NCBI GenBank assembly: GCA_024235835.1
Contig: JACKLQ010000002.1
Location: 434,001-498,000, forward strand
Length of the DNA stretch: 64,000 nucleotides
Direction of reading: 5' to 3'
Source: Thiobacillus sp.
GTDB lineage: Bacteria > Pseudomonadota > Gammaproteobacteria > Burkholderiales > Thiobacillaceae
Each line of letters opens with the position of its first letter. Position 1 is the stretch's first letter. Below are positions 35,610 to 43,942 of this stretch, one piece after another. A model generated the notes under the pieces. It ran no database searches and had not been told where the DNA came from. It saw only the letters and a list, made by a program, of their open reading frames with translations. The translations under genes were made by a program, and so were the position numbers.

Positions 35610-35810
35610 TTCTTGCACCTTTGGCAAGTTCATTGCTCTTGGCTAAAAATTAGCAAGCCTCATGCCATGTAAAGCAATCTTTACCGGCAACCCTGCCAAG
35701 TCCCTGTCCAACGGCTTTTCAGCAGGTATGGCCCTCATTCCCGGGCATTGCCGGCCCGCCAGCACGCCCACCCTGTAAAAATGACCGACACCCCTTGGCC
35801 GGTCACCCCA

Positions 35811-36209
35811 TCAGTGACCCGCCATGTCGCCTTGCATTGCCCGTCGCAGGATATTTTCCAGTTCCGCCTCCCTCTCTGGCAGAGTCAAGGCCCAGTCGAT
35901 GCGAAATCGTTGCTTCAACCTTACCAGGGCATGCTCGTGCCGTGCCTCGTAAAGCACCACCACCTTCACGTCCTTCTGTGACTGGGCCGTGGCCAGCAGG
36001 GATTCCAGGTTGCTCACCCGGTCGCGGAAATCCGGCTGGAAGTAGAAGTCCGCCACGATCACGGCCGGTTTCTCCTTCCGCATCAGGCTGATGGCCTTGC
36101 GCACGGCGAATTCAGTCAGTACCCGATACCCCAGGCGCTCATAGAGGGGGCGCAGGTTTGGGTACCCCAACAGCTCGATGACATTGAGCAGGACCGGGGC
36201 CTGGGACAT
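35811..36209 (-). CDS. hypothetical protein, receiver-like fold
   Basis: 132 residues: VLLNVIELLGYPNLRPLYERL, then a central hydrophobic strand AVIVADFYFQPDFRDRVSNL, KDVKVVVLYEARHEHAL, and a helical tail. The alternating helix/strand order with an Asp at the end of a central strand (VADFYF) recalls a response-regulator receiver fold, but I cannot confirm the phosphorylation site. A good AAGGAG site precedes the ATG. It is co-directional with the peroxiredoxin gene, but a strong hairpin (36230-36249) separates the two. Confidence 0.65.
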   Translation of the reverse strand: MSQAPVLLNVIELLGYPNLRPLYERLGYRVLTEFAVRKAISLMRKEKPAVIVADFYFQPDFRDRVSNLESLLATAQSQKDVKVVVLYEARHEHALVRLKQRFRIDWALTLPEREAELENILRRAMQGDMAGH

Positions 36210-36220
36210 ATGCTCTCCTT

Positions 36221-36249
36221 GAAAACAGAAAGGGGGCCGCAGCCCCCTT
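36221..36249 (-). terminator. terminator-like hairpin after the peroxiredoxin gene
   Basis: On the minus strand, AAGGGGGC and GCCCCCTT (36230-36249) form an 8-bp stem with loop TGCG, followed by TCTGTTTTC. It lies between the peroxiredoxin stop and the next co-directional gene, so it probably terminates or attenuates the message. Confidence 0.75.
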
Positions 36250-36272
36250 GTCCTTGCTTTTCCAGCAGACGC

Positions 36273-36875
36273 TTACAGTTCTTCGCCGTGCTTGGCCAGG
36301 TACTCGGCCACACCTTCGGTAGATGCTTTCATGCCTTCGTCGCCCTGCTTCCAGCCGGCGGGGCAGACCTCGCCATGGGCCTCGACGAATTGCAGGGCGT
36401 CCACCATGCGGATCATCTCGTCGATGTTGCGGCCCAGGGGCAGGTCGTTGACCACCTGGTGGCGCACGATGCCGTGCTTGTCGATGAGGAAGGAGCCACG
36501 GAACGCCACGCCGGCGTCGGCTTCCACGTCATAGGCCTTGCAGATCTCGTGCTTGATGTCGGCCACCAGGGGATAGCCAACCTTGCCGATGCCACCATTG
36601 TTGACGGCGGTGTTCTTCCAGGCCAGGTGGCTGAAATGGGAGTCGATGGAGACACCGATGACCTCCACGTTGCGCTTGGTGAATTCTGGCAAGCGGTGGT
36701 CAAAAGCCAGCAGCTCAGAGGGGCAGACGAAGGTGAAGTCCAGGGGGTAGAAGAAGACCACCGCGTACTTGTCCTTGATGTGGGCGGACAGGTTGAAGTT
36801 TTCGTTGAAATCGTTGTCGCCCATGACAGCCACTGCGGTGAAATCAGGTGCTTGCTTGCCTACGAGTACGGCCAT
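36273..36875 (-). CDS. 2-Cys peroxiredoxin (AhpC/Prx1 type)
   Basis: 200 residues. The peroxidatic Cys is in FYPLDFTFVCPSEL and the resolving Cys in HGEVCPAGWKQGD, as in typical 2-Cys peroxiredoxins. It reduces hydrogen peroxide and organic peroxides in the cytoplasm, regenerated by thioredoxin or AhpF-type reductase. The C-terminal YLAKHGEEL fits the Prx1 subgroup. The 5' region (36876-37010) is AT-rich and long enough for its own regulated promoter. It is followed by a terminator hairpin. Confidence 0.95.
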   Translation of the reverse strand: MAVLVGKQAPDFTAVAVMGDNDFNENFNLSAHIKDKYAVVFFYPLDFTFVCPSELLAFDHRLPEFTKRNVEVIGVSIDSHFSHLAWKNTAVNNGGIGKVGYPLVADIKHEICKAYDVEADAGVAFRGSFLIDKHGIVRHQVVNDLPLGRNIDEMIRMVDALQFVEAHGEVCPAGWKQGDEGMKASTEGVAEYLAKHGEEL

Positions 36876-37010
36876 TTAAATTACCTCTTGATTTAAAAAA
36901 GAAAAAGATCCGATCAATGCCGTGGCCAACCCCATCTCCCGCCCTGGAATCCGCTCACAATATTGATTAATTTTATACGAGCCTCAACAAGCCATCCACC
37001 GGGTTAATAC
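36876..37010 (-). promoter_or_regulatory. AT-rich 5' region of the peroxiredoxin gene
   Basis: Minus-strand sequence contains GTATAAAATTAATCAATATT (about 36960-36980), a plausible -10 region (TATAAA). No good -35 box lies 16-18 bp upstream, which would fit an activator-dependent promoter such as one under OxyR; that is inference only. It also includes the 3' end of the topoisomerase message. Confidence 0.4.
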
Positions 37011-39683
37011 TCATTTTCCGGTCTTGGCGGCCTTCTCGGCAAGGAGGGTTACCGCCTCCTCCAGGGTCACTTCTTCCGGCTGGCGGTCCTTGGGAATGGA
37101 GGCCATCAGCTTGCCATGCTGCACATAGGGCCCGAAACGGCCCGACTTGACCTGCACGGGCTTGCCGTCCCGGGGATGGGCCCCCAGTTCCCGGGAGGAA
37201 GGAGCAGCCTTGGCGGATTCCTTGCCCCGGGGTTCCCGAGCCTCGAACTCGAAACCCACCTTGCCTTCCTTGTCCCGCACCAGGAAGGCGGAGAACTTGC
37301 GCCGGGTCCGGGCAGACACAAAACCGGCCAACAGGTCGGTCTTTCCTTCTGCCAGCAGCTTGCGCATCTGTTCAGCCTCCACCGGCTGCTGCAGGATGAC
37401 CTTGCCACTGCGGAAATCACAGGCCTTCGCGGCCCCGATGCTGCGTTCACAGACGTAGGCATTGCCGTGTTCGTACACGCCAGACCCGCACTTGGGACAC
37501 GCCCCCAGACGTTCCTTGCCGGAGAAGTCCACCTCTTCGGCTTCGCCTTCGCCTTCCCGGGGCTGGCCAAAATCGAACTCGGGCTGCTTGTCGTCGTTGA
37601 GGCGGATCTCCGCGTCGAAGGGGCGGCCCATCTTGTTGCGGAAACCGGTGAGGGGGCCTACCCGACCATCCCGCAGCAGGGTTTCAATTTCCTCGATCTC
37701 GAACTGGCGCCCGGCCACGATCTTCCAGGCGCTCCAGTCGCAGGACTGGCAGGCGAACTTCTTGTAGTTCTCCTTGATGACACCACCGCATTTCGGGCAG
37801 GGCGCGGCGAGGGTGGCGAAATTGCCCGGTACGGTATCGGATTCGTAGCGCTTGGCCCGGTCCACGATCTCCTGGGCCAGGGCGGTGATGTGGCCCATGA
37901 AGGCGTCGCGGCTCAGGCCGCCTTTTTCCATCTGGGCCAGTTTGTGTTCCCACTCGCCGGTCAGGGAAGGGGAGGCCAATTCCTTGATACCCAGGCCCCG
38001 CAGCAGGGTGATGAGAGAGAAGGCCTTGGCCGTGGGCACCAGTTCCTTGCCTTCCCGGTGCAGGTAGTTCTCGGCGATGAGGTTCTCGATGATCTGGGCC
38101 CGGGTGGCCGGCGTGCCCAGTCCCCGCCCGGCCATGGCGGCTCGCATCTCCTCGTCCTCCACCATCTTGCCGGCGCCTTCCATGGCGGAAAGCAACGTGG
38201 CCTCGGTGAAGCGGGGGGGTGGCCTGGTCAGGGAGGCCTTGATCACAACGTCTTCCGTCTGCAGTTTCTCCCCCGGCACCAGAGGCGACAGGCTGGGCCC
38301 ACCCTCTTCATCGTCCACCTGGGCACCCTTGCCGTAGACCGCCAGCCAGCCCGGATTCACCAGCACCCTGCCCTCGGTCTTGAAGGCCTCCTTGCCGACG
38401 CGGGTGATGCGGGTGGTGATCTGGTATTCCGCCGCCGGGTAGAACACCGCCAGGAAACGTCGCGTCACCATGTCGAAGATCTTCTCTTCCGCCTCGGACA
38501 GGGACTTGGGCGCATTACCCGTGGGGATGATGGCGAAGTGGTCGGAAATCTTGGTGTTGTTGAAAATGCGCTTGTTGGGCTTCACCCACCCCTTGGCCTT
38601 GATCTCGGCGGCAAGAGGCGCGTAGGCATCGGGCAGGTTGCCCAGCACCTCGCTCACCGTGCTCGGATAGTCTTCCGGCAGGGCGCGGGCATCGGTACGG
38701 GGATAGGTCAGGACCTTGTGCTTCTCGTACAGGGCCTGGGCCAAGCCCAGGGTGGTCTTGGCGGAGAAGCCGAAGCGGCTGTTGGCCTCCCGCTGCAGGC
38801 TGGTCAGGTCATACAGCAGCGGGGAAAGCTGGCTGGATGGCTTGGTTTCTTCCTCCGCCGTGGCAGGCTGGCCGAGACACGCGGCACGGATGTGATCCGC
38901 ATCCTTCTGCTCCCAGATACGGAATGCGGTAGCGTGCTCGTCACTCTCGTCCTTCTTGAACTTCTCGTCGAACCAGCGCCCGGTGTATTCCCCCTTGGCG
39001 CCGCTGAAACGGGCCTCCAGCTCCCAATAGGACCGGGGCTTGAAGGCGCGAATCTTTTCCTCCCGCTCCACCACAACGGCGAGGGTTGGGGTCTGGACCC
39101 GGCCCACGGTGGTGAGATGGAAGCCGCCGGTCTTGGAATTGAAGGCCGTCATGGCCCGGGTGCCGTTGATGCCGATGAGCCAGTCGCTCTCGGCCCGGCA
39201 CACGGCGGCGGTGCGCAGCCCCTCCACCTCGGCGGCCTCCCGCAGACTGTCGAAGCCCTCGCGGATGGCTCCCTGGGTCATGGACTGCAGCCACAGGCGC
39301 CGAACCGGCTTTTTCGTGCCGCTGTGCTGGGCAATGTAGTTGAAGATCAGTTCGCCTTCCCGGCCAGCGTCGCAGGCATTGATCAGGCCGTCGACGTCCT
39401 TGCGCTTGATCAGGCGGGTGAGAAGCTTGAGACGGTCCTCTGCCTTCTCTATGGGCTTGAGGGCAAATCGGGGCGGTATGACCGGCAGATGGGCGAAGGA
39501 CCATTTGCCCCGCTTGACCTCGTATTCCTCAGGCACCGCCAATTCCAGCAGGTGGCCGATGGCGGAGGACAATACGAATTCCTCGGACTCGAAGTAGTCC
39601 TTTTCCTTCTTGAACCCCCCCAGGGCCCGGGCGATATCCTGGGCCACCGAAGGTTTTTCGGCGATTATGAGTTGCTTGCTCAC
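37011..39683 (-). CDS. topB: type IA DNA topoisomerase (topoisomerase III-like, extended C-terminus)
   Basis: 890 residues from a GTG start. TOPRIM domain MSKQLIIAEKPSVAQDIARA with NACDAGREGELIFNYIA; the active-site Tyr is in KVLTYPRTDARALPEDYPS; AGRGLGTPATRAQIIENLI is the family block after it. The C-terminus carries Cys4 zinc motifs (CPKCGG..CQSCDW; CPKCGSG) and repeat units ending SGRFGPYVQHGK. The long zinc-rich tail and position next to smg-dprA match the betaproteobacterial form annotated as topoisomerase III. It relaxes or decatenates DNA through single-strand passage. Confidence 0.9.
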   Translation of the reverse strand: MSKQLIIAEKPSVAQDIARALGGFKKEKDYFESEEFVLSSAIGHLLELAVPEEYEVKRGKWSFAHLPVIPPRFALKPIEKAEDRLKLLTRLIKRKDVDGLINACDAGREGELIFNYIAQHSGTKKPVRRLWLQSMTQGAIREGFDSLREAAEVEGLRTAAVCRAESDWLIGINGTRAMTAFNSKTGGFHLTTVGRVQTPTLAVVVEREEKIRAFKPRSYWELEARFSGAKGEYTGRWFDEKFKKDESDEHATAFRIWEQKDADHIRAACLGQPATAEEETKPSSQLSPLLYDLTSLQREANSRFGFSAKTTLGLAQALYEKHKVLTYPRTDARALPEDYPSTVSEVLGNLPDAYAPLAAEIKAKGWVKPNKRIFNNTKISDHFAIIPTGNAPKSLSEAEEKIFDMVTRRFLAVFYPAAEYQITTRITRVGKEAFKTEGRVLVNPGWLAVYGKGAQVDDEEGGPSLSPLVPGEKLQTEDVVIKASLTRPPPRFTEATLLSAMEGAGKMVEDEEMRAAMAGRGLGTPATRAQIIENLIAENYLHREGKELVPTAKAFSLITLLRGLGIKELASPSLTGEWEHKLAQMEKGGLSRDAFMGHITALAQEIVDRAKRYESDTVPGNFATLAAPCPKCGGVIKENYKKFACQSCDWSAWKIVAGRQFEIEEIETLLRDGRVGPLTGFRNKMGRPFDAEIRLNDDKQPEFDFGQPREGEGEAEEVDFSGKERLGACPKCGSGVYEHGNAYVCERSIGAAKACDFRSGKVILQQPVEAEQMRKLLAEGKTDLLAGFVSARTRRKFSAFLVRDKEGKVGFEFEAREPRGKESAKAAPSSRELGAHPRDGKPVQVKSGRFGPYVQHGKLMASIPKDRQPEEVTLEEAVTLLAEKAAKTGK

Positions 39684-39695
39684 GGAAAGGTGGGG

Positions 39696-40154
39696 TTAGT
39701 GGAAGGTGGGGCGCCGGCCTTCTTCGGCACCACGGACCAAATCCTCCAGCCACAACACGTCGCCGGCGCCCTTGAGCTTCCAGAGGGCCAGCATGGCAAT
39801 CCATTTGATGCGCGAGGCGGGAATCTCAGGGTCCGGTAGCGCCAGGGCCTGCTCGATCACCCATTCTCGCCCATGGGGCGGCAACAGGTTGGCGCTTTCC
39901 AGAAAGGCCAGGAAGCCACGGCCTTCCGTGTCCAGGCGACGCTCTTCCTCCAGGCTGTAGATGCGGATGCCGCGGGGCTGCACCGCCTCATCCACCGCCA
40001 CGAGTTCATCCAGCCCTGCGAGCCAGTCCAGGGCTTCGGCGATCTCGTCCTCTTCAAAGCCCGCAGCGGAAAGCTTGCGGCTCAAATGCTCTGCGTCGGG
40101 GATCTGGTCCGCCAGCATATACGTGTCATAGAGGTAGAGCAGGATGTCGAACAT
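39696..40154 (-). CDS. smg: Smg (DUF494) family protein
   Basis: 152 residues from ATG 40154 (MFDILLYLYDTYMLAD), which matches the family start. Acidic helical protein: LSRKLSAAGFEEDEIAEALDWL and ILPASRIKWIAMLALWKLK-like C-terminal region. Smg proteins are conserved next to dprA and topoisomerase genes; their function is not established. The start is 2 nt after the dprA stop. Confidence 0.93.
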   Translation of the reverse strand: MFDILLYLYDTYMLADQIPDAEHLSRKLSAAGFEEDEIAEALDWLAGLDELVAVDEAVQPRGIRIYSLEEERRLDTEGRGFLAFLESANLLPPHGREWVIEQALALPDPEIPASRIKWIAMLALWKLKGAGDVLWLEDLVRGAEEGRRPTFH

Positions 40155-40156
40155 GT

Positions 40157-41260
40157 TCAATAGGTACGTTGATACAGGCCGCCAGGAAGACGCGCCACTT
40201 GGCCCGACATTTCGGCTGAAAGTAGCCTGACTGAAAGCGTCCCCACCGTCAAGCCAAGGCGCTCGGACAATTGGTCGAGGCCCAGAGGGCCTGTGGCCAG
40301 GGCGTCCAGCACCGGATCACCTGGTATCCCGCTGGCGGGGGCATCTCCCCTGGGACGGCTCGGTTGCTGGCGCAACCGGGGGCCCAGTTCTTCCAGGACG
40401 TCCGCCGCCGACTCCACCAGCTTGGCGCCCTGCTTGATGAGGCGGTGGCAACCCTTGGACAGGGCGGAATGTATGGAGCCGGGCATGGCGAACACATCCC
40501 GGCCCTGTTCCGCCGCCAGCCGCGCGGTGATTAGGGAGCCCGACTCCAGGGCTGCCTCCACCACCAGAACTCCCATGGACATGCCGCTGATGAGCCGGTT
40601 GCGGCGGGGGAAATGCCCGGTCTTGGGGGGCGTTCCCAGGGGAAATTCGGACACGATGGCCCCCTGGCCAGCAAGGCGGTGGGCCAGGTCCCTGTTGCGT
40701 GCCGGATAGACCCGGTCCAGCCCCGTGCCCACCACCGCCACGCTGGAGCCGAGGCCGGCCAGGCCGCCCTCATGTGCGGCCGTGTCCACACCCAGGGCCA
40801 GGCCGCTGACCACGGTCAGCCCCGCTTCCGAGAGGGCCTGGGCAAAAGCGGCGGCATCCCGCAGCCCTTGCTGGGTGGCATGACGGCTGCCCACGATGGC
40901 CACCATGGGTCGGGCCAGCCAGTCCGGATCGCCCTTCACGTAGAGCCAGGCGGGGACATCCTGCAGTTCCAGTAGCTGGGGGGGATAGCGGGGATCGGTG
41001 CGGGGGATGAAGTGGTTGCCGGGCAGGGACAGCCAATCCATTGCCGCGGTGATCAACCCGGCGGTTTCGGGCTTGTCCGCCGCCGTCAGGATGGCAAGGG
41101 CCATGGCCTTGCCCACCACGTGGGTCAACTGGGCTGAGGAGGCCTGGAGGATGTCGACGGGCCCCGGGAAGGCTTCCAGCAGGTGGCTCAGGGTTTCCGG
41201 TCCCAGGCCAGGCACTGCCTCCAGGGTCAGCCAGGCGAGCGTATCCCCTTGCGCTGGCAT
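40157..41260 (-). CDS. dprA: DNA-processing protein DprA
   Basis: 367 residues from ATG 41260, which has the strong site GGGGAGAGG just upstream; a TTG twelve bases further is less likely. N-terminal helical domain LTLEAVPGLGPETLSHLL, then the Rossmann-like core: VAIVGSRHATQQGLRDA, VSGLALGVDTAAHEG, AVVGTGLDRVYPARN, SEFPLGTPPKTGHFPRRNR and VVEAALESGSLITARLA. The C-terminal winged-helix-like part (LDQLSERLGLTVGTLSVRLL) is present. It loads RecA on incoming single-stranded DNA during transformation. Confidence 0.96.
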   Translation of the reverse strand: MPAQGDTLAWLTLEAVPGLGPETLSHLLEAFPGPVDILQASSAQLTHVVGKAMALAILTAADKPETAGLITAAMDWLSLPGNHFIPRTDPRYPPQLLELQDVPAWLYVKGDPDWLARPMVAIVGSRHATQQGLRDAAAFAQALSEAGLTVVSGLALGVDTAAHEGGLAGLGSSVAVVGTGLDRVYPARNRDLAHRLAGQGAIVSEFPLGTPPKTGHFPRRNRLISGMSMGVLVVEAALESGSLITARLAAEQGRDVFAMPGSIHSALSKGCHRLIKQGAKLVESAADVLEELGPRLRQQPSRPRGDAPASGIPGDPVLDALATGPLGLDQLSERLGLTVGTLSVRLLSAEMSGQVARLPGGLYQRTY

Positions 41261-41279
41261 GCCTCTCCCCAATGCGATC

Positions 41280-42389
41280 TCAGGGATTGCGTGCCACGTC
41301 TCCGGCCGAGACTGGTTCGGTACCTTTCAGCACCAAGGCATAGGACAGCTTGTCGAACACCCGGTAGACGAAGGCCAGGCCCACCCTGGTTTCCGGCAAG
41401 ACTGAACCGTCGTCCTGGTTGGCGACGCAATCCTCTGCATGACCGCGGCCACCGCCCGCCATGAAGGCAATCTTTTTGGCCCGTATGCACTTGGGGTCCG
41501 CCACGGAACGACCCGCACGGTAGAGGGCCAGTACATGCCCCTCCTCCAGGCCACCGTTCTTGCCCCGGTTCAGCACCAGGTTCATCCATGTACCGGCGTG
41601 GATGGGCCCGCCCAGAGCGGCCACCACTTTGACCTCCACCGGCTTGTCCGGTGCATGGGGCACGTACTGGGGCGGATTGCCATCCCATGCGGGCATAAGC
41701 CGGTCACGCTCCAGCACTTCCTGGTCCGTGGAGGTGATGCGGATCAACTGGGGATCACCGGGCGTCTCCGTGACCGCATCCCCCAGATACACCAGTTCAT
41801 AGGCCAGGATGTTGGACTTCTCGTCCTTGTTGTCCGGGTCCCGCAATGCCTGGCCCAGGCGCATCACCCGCCAGGCCTTGCCATGCGTCTCTGCCTTGGT
41901 GGCATAGACCCGGTCCCCCTTGGCAAACATGACCCGGGCATCGCTGGAACCCAGGATGCGCGGCGCATTTGCCAGTTCGCCCGCATCGCCCACCGCACCC
42001 TTGACCATCAGGGACTGGATGGCGCCGATGGGAATGCTGGGGATACCCTGTTCCTTGATGATTATGGGTTCCGATTTCACCTGGGGAGAGAGCTTCACGG
42101 TTTCGGTGAAGGCCGCCTTTTCCAGGAACAACCTGGGCTTGCCGTCGACGATGCCTAGCACCACCACGTCGCCGGGGTATATGAGATGGGGATTCCGTAT
42201 CTCTTCCCGGTTGAGTTGCCAGACCTCGGGCCACTTCCAGGGATCCTTGAGAAACTTCTCCGAAATGTCCCACAGGGTGTCGCCCTTGACCACCACGTGG
42301 CGTTGAGGGGCGTTGTCCTGCAAGCGGATTTCATCCGCCATGGCGGGCAAGGCCAGACCGATGGCAACAAGTAATGGAAGGATTCGCAT
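41280..42389 (-). CDS. LysM peptidoglycan-binding domain protein
   Basis: 369 residues from ATG 42389 (AGGAA site upstream). The signal peptide is MRILPLLVAIGLALPAMA. One LysM motif follows (RHVVVKGDTLWDISEKFLKD, NPHLIYPGDVVVL). The long C-terminal part has repeated beta-strand segments and no known catalytic site. This protein family sits between dprA and def in many betaproteobacteria. It is probably a periplasmic peptidoglycan-binding protein. It diverges from def, with a perfect TATAAT in the intergenic region. Confidence 0.9.
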   Translation of the reverse strand: MRILPLLVAIGLALPAMADEIRLQDNAPQRHVVVKGDTLWDISEKFLKDPWKWPEVWQLNREEIRNPHLIYPGDVVVLGIVDGKPRLFLEKAAFTETVKLSPQVKSEPIIIKEQGIPSIPIGAIQSLMVKGAVGDAGELANAPRILGSSDARVMFAKGDRVYATKAETHGKAWRVMRLGQALRDPDNKDEKSNILAYELVYLGDAVTETPGDPQLIRITSTDQEVLERDRLMPAWDGNPPQYVPHAPDKPVEVKVVAALGGPIHAGTWMNLVLNRGKNGGLEEGHVLALYRAGRSVADPKCIRAKKIAFMAGGGRGHAEDCVANQDDGSVLPETRVGLAFVYRVFDKLSYALVLKGTEPVSAGDVARNP

Positions 42390-42414
42390 GATTCCTGCCC
42401 TCGTGTTTAGGCGA

Positions 42415-42442
42415 CTGAACAAAACTTTGCGCCCGTTATAAT
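42415..42442 (+). promoter_or_regulatory. candidate sigma-70 promoter of def-fmt
   Basis: TATAAT at 42437-42442 with CTGAAC at 42415-42420, spacer 16 bp. The -10 is perfect and the -35 weak (3 of 6). It lies 66 bp before the def ATG in a divergent intergenic region. Confidence 0.55.
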
Positions 42443-42507
42443 TCAGAACAGTTGAAACTTAAAGCACTTTGTCAGATTTTGCACGGAATCCTTCGCCCCC
42501 ATTCACA

Positions 42508-43011
42508 ATGGCCTTGCTAAAAATCCTTCATTACCCCGATCCGCGCCTGCACACCGTGGCCAAGCCCGTTGCCCAGGTGGACGACGCAATCCGCCGACTG
42601 GCCGCGGACATGGCCGAAACCATGTACTCCGCCCCGGGCATCGGCCTGGCCGCCACCCAGGTGGACCGCCACATCCGAATGATTCTCGTCGACATAAGCG
42701 AGACCAAGGACCAGCTGAAAATCCTCATCAATCCGGAAATCGTCTCCAAGGACGGGGAAACGGTCTACGAGGAAGGCTGCCTGTCCGTGCCCGGCATCTA
42801 TGACAAGGTCACCCGGGCCGAACGCATCAGGGTGAAAGCCCTGGACCTGCACGGCAACCCGCTCGAACTGGATGCGGACGGCCTTCTGGCCATCTGCATC
42901 CAGCACGAGATCGACCATCTCAACGGCAAGGTGTTCGTGGAGTACCTGTCCCGCCTGAAGCAGAGTCGCATCAAGCACAAGCTCCTCAAGCAGGCCAAGG
43001 AAGCGATGTGA
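42508..43011 (+). CDS. def: peptide deformylase
   Basis: 167 residues from ATG 42508 (MALLKILHYPDPRLHTVAKP), the usual family start. The three metal-site motifs are GIGLAATQ, EGCLSVPG and QHEIDHLNGK (Cys plus HExxH). It removes the formyl group from nascent proteins. Its stop overlaps the GTG start of fmt by 4 nt (GTGA), coupling the two enzymes of the formyl-methionine cycle. Confidence 0.97.
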   Translation: MALLKILHYPDPRLHTVAKPVAQVDDAIRRLAADMAETMYSAPGIGLAATQVDRHIRMILVDISETKDQLKILINPEIVSKDGETVYEEGCLSVPGIYDKVTRAERIRVKALDLHGNPLELDADGLLAICIQHEIDHLNGKVFVEYLSRLKQSRIKHKLLKQAKEAM

Positions 43012-43910
43012 GGGTCATTTTCGCCGGCACGCCCGACTTTGCGGCGGCCGCCCTGAAGGCACTCATCGCGGCCGGCCACCACATCCCCCTCGTCCTGACC
43101 CAGCCTGACCGCCCCGCGGGGCGCGGCATGAAGCTGCGCATGAGCCCGGTGAAGGAAGTGGCCCTGGCCCATGGCCTGGCCGTGGCCCAGCCGGAGAACC
43201 TGAAGACCGAGGAGGCACGCCGTCCCATCGCCGAGGCAAATGCCGATGTCATGGTGGTGGCCGCCTACGGCCTCATCCTGCCCCAGGCCGTGCTGGACAT
43301 GCCCCGCCTGGGCTGCGTCAACATCCATGCCTCCCTGCTACCCCGGTGGCGCGGCGCGGCCCCCATCCACCGGGCCATCGAGGCCGGGGATGCGGAAACC
43401 GGCATCACCCTCATGCAGATGGATGCGGGCCTGGACACCGGCGCCATGCTGAGCCGGACTGCCATTCCCATCCAGGACACCGACACCACGGGCAGCCTCC
43501 ATGACCGCCTGGCGGAACTGGGGGCCCGGGAAATCGTGGCCCTCCTGCCGCGGCTGGAGCAGGGCGCCGTCATGGCCGAGCCCCAGGACGGCAGCCTCGC
43601 CACCTACGCGAGCAAGATCAGCAAGGAGGAAGCGTCTCTGGACTGGAAGCAGCCGGCCGCGATGCTGGCGCGCAGGATCCGGGCCTTCAATCCCTTCCCC
43701 GGCGCCAGCGCCGACGTGGATGGCGTGCCCTTCAAGATATGGCGGGCCCGGCCGGTAGCGGGCCAAGGCCAGCCCGGAACCTTGCTCGAGCAGGATCGGG
43801 AAAGTCTGACGGTGGCCTGCGGCCAGGATGCATTGCGCATCGAGGAAGTACAAAAAGCCGGGGCCAGGCGCCAAGCGGTGGCGGACTACCTGCGGGGGCT
43901 GCGGTCCTGA
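43008..43910 (+). CDS. fmt: methionyl-tRNA formyltransferase
   Basis: 300 residues from a GTG start. MRVIFAGTPDFAAAALKAL, VVAAYGLILPQAVLDMP, and the catalytic block GCVNIHASLLPRWRGAAPIH with MQMDAGLDTGAML. The C-terminal OB-like domain is present (FNPFPGASADVDG, LRIEEVQKAGARRQ). It formylates initiator Met-tRNA using 10-formyl-THF. It is coupled to def and convergent with the MCP-like gene 32 bp downstream. Confidence 0.97.
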   Translation: MRVIFAGTPDFAAAALKALIAAGHHIPLVLTQPDRPAGRGMKLRMSPVKEVALAHGLAVAQPENLKTEEARRPIAEANADVMVVAAYGLILPQAVLDMPRLGCVNIHASLLPRWRGAAPIHRAIEAGDAETGITLMQMDAGLDTGAMLSRTAIPIQDTDTTGSLHDRLAELGAREIVALLPRLEQGAVMAEPQDGSLATYASKISKEEASLDWKQPAAMLARRIRAFNPFPGASADVDGVPFKIWRARPVAGQGQPGTLLEQDRESLTVACGQDALRIEEVQKAGARRQAVADYLRGLRS

Positions 43911-43942
43911 GGACAGCGGAAGCCCGCACCGGGCCCCGCATC

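Noticed and set aside
37116..39839. Long plus-strand open frame of about 900 codons opposite the topoisomerase gene
   Set aside because: Antisense shadow; the minus strand carries all topoisomerase motifs, and the plus frame has no family features.
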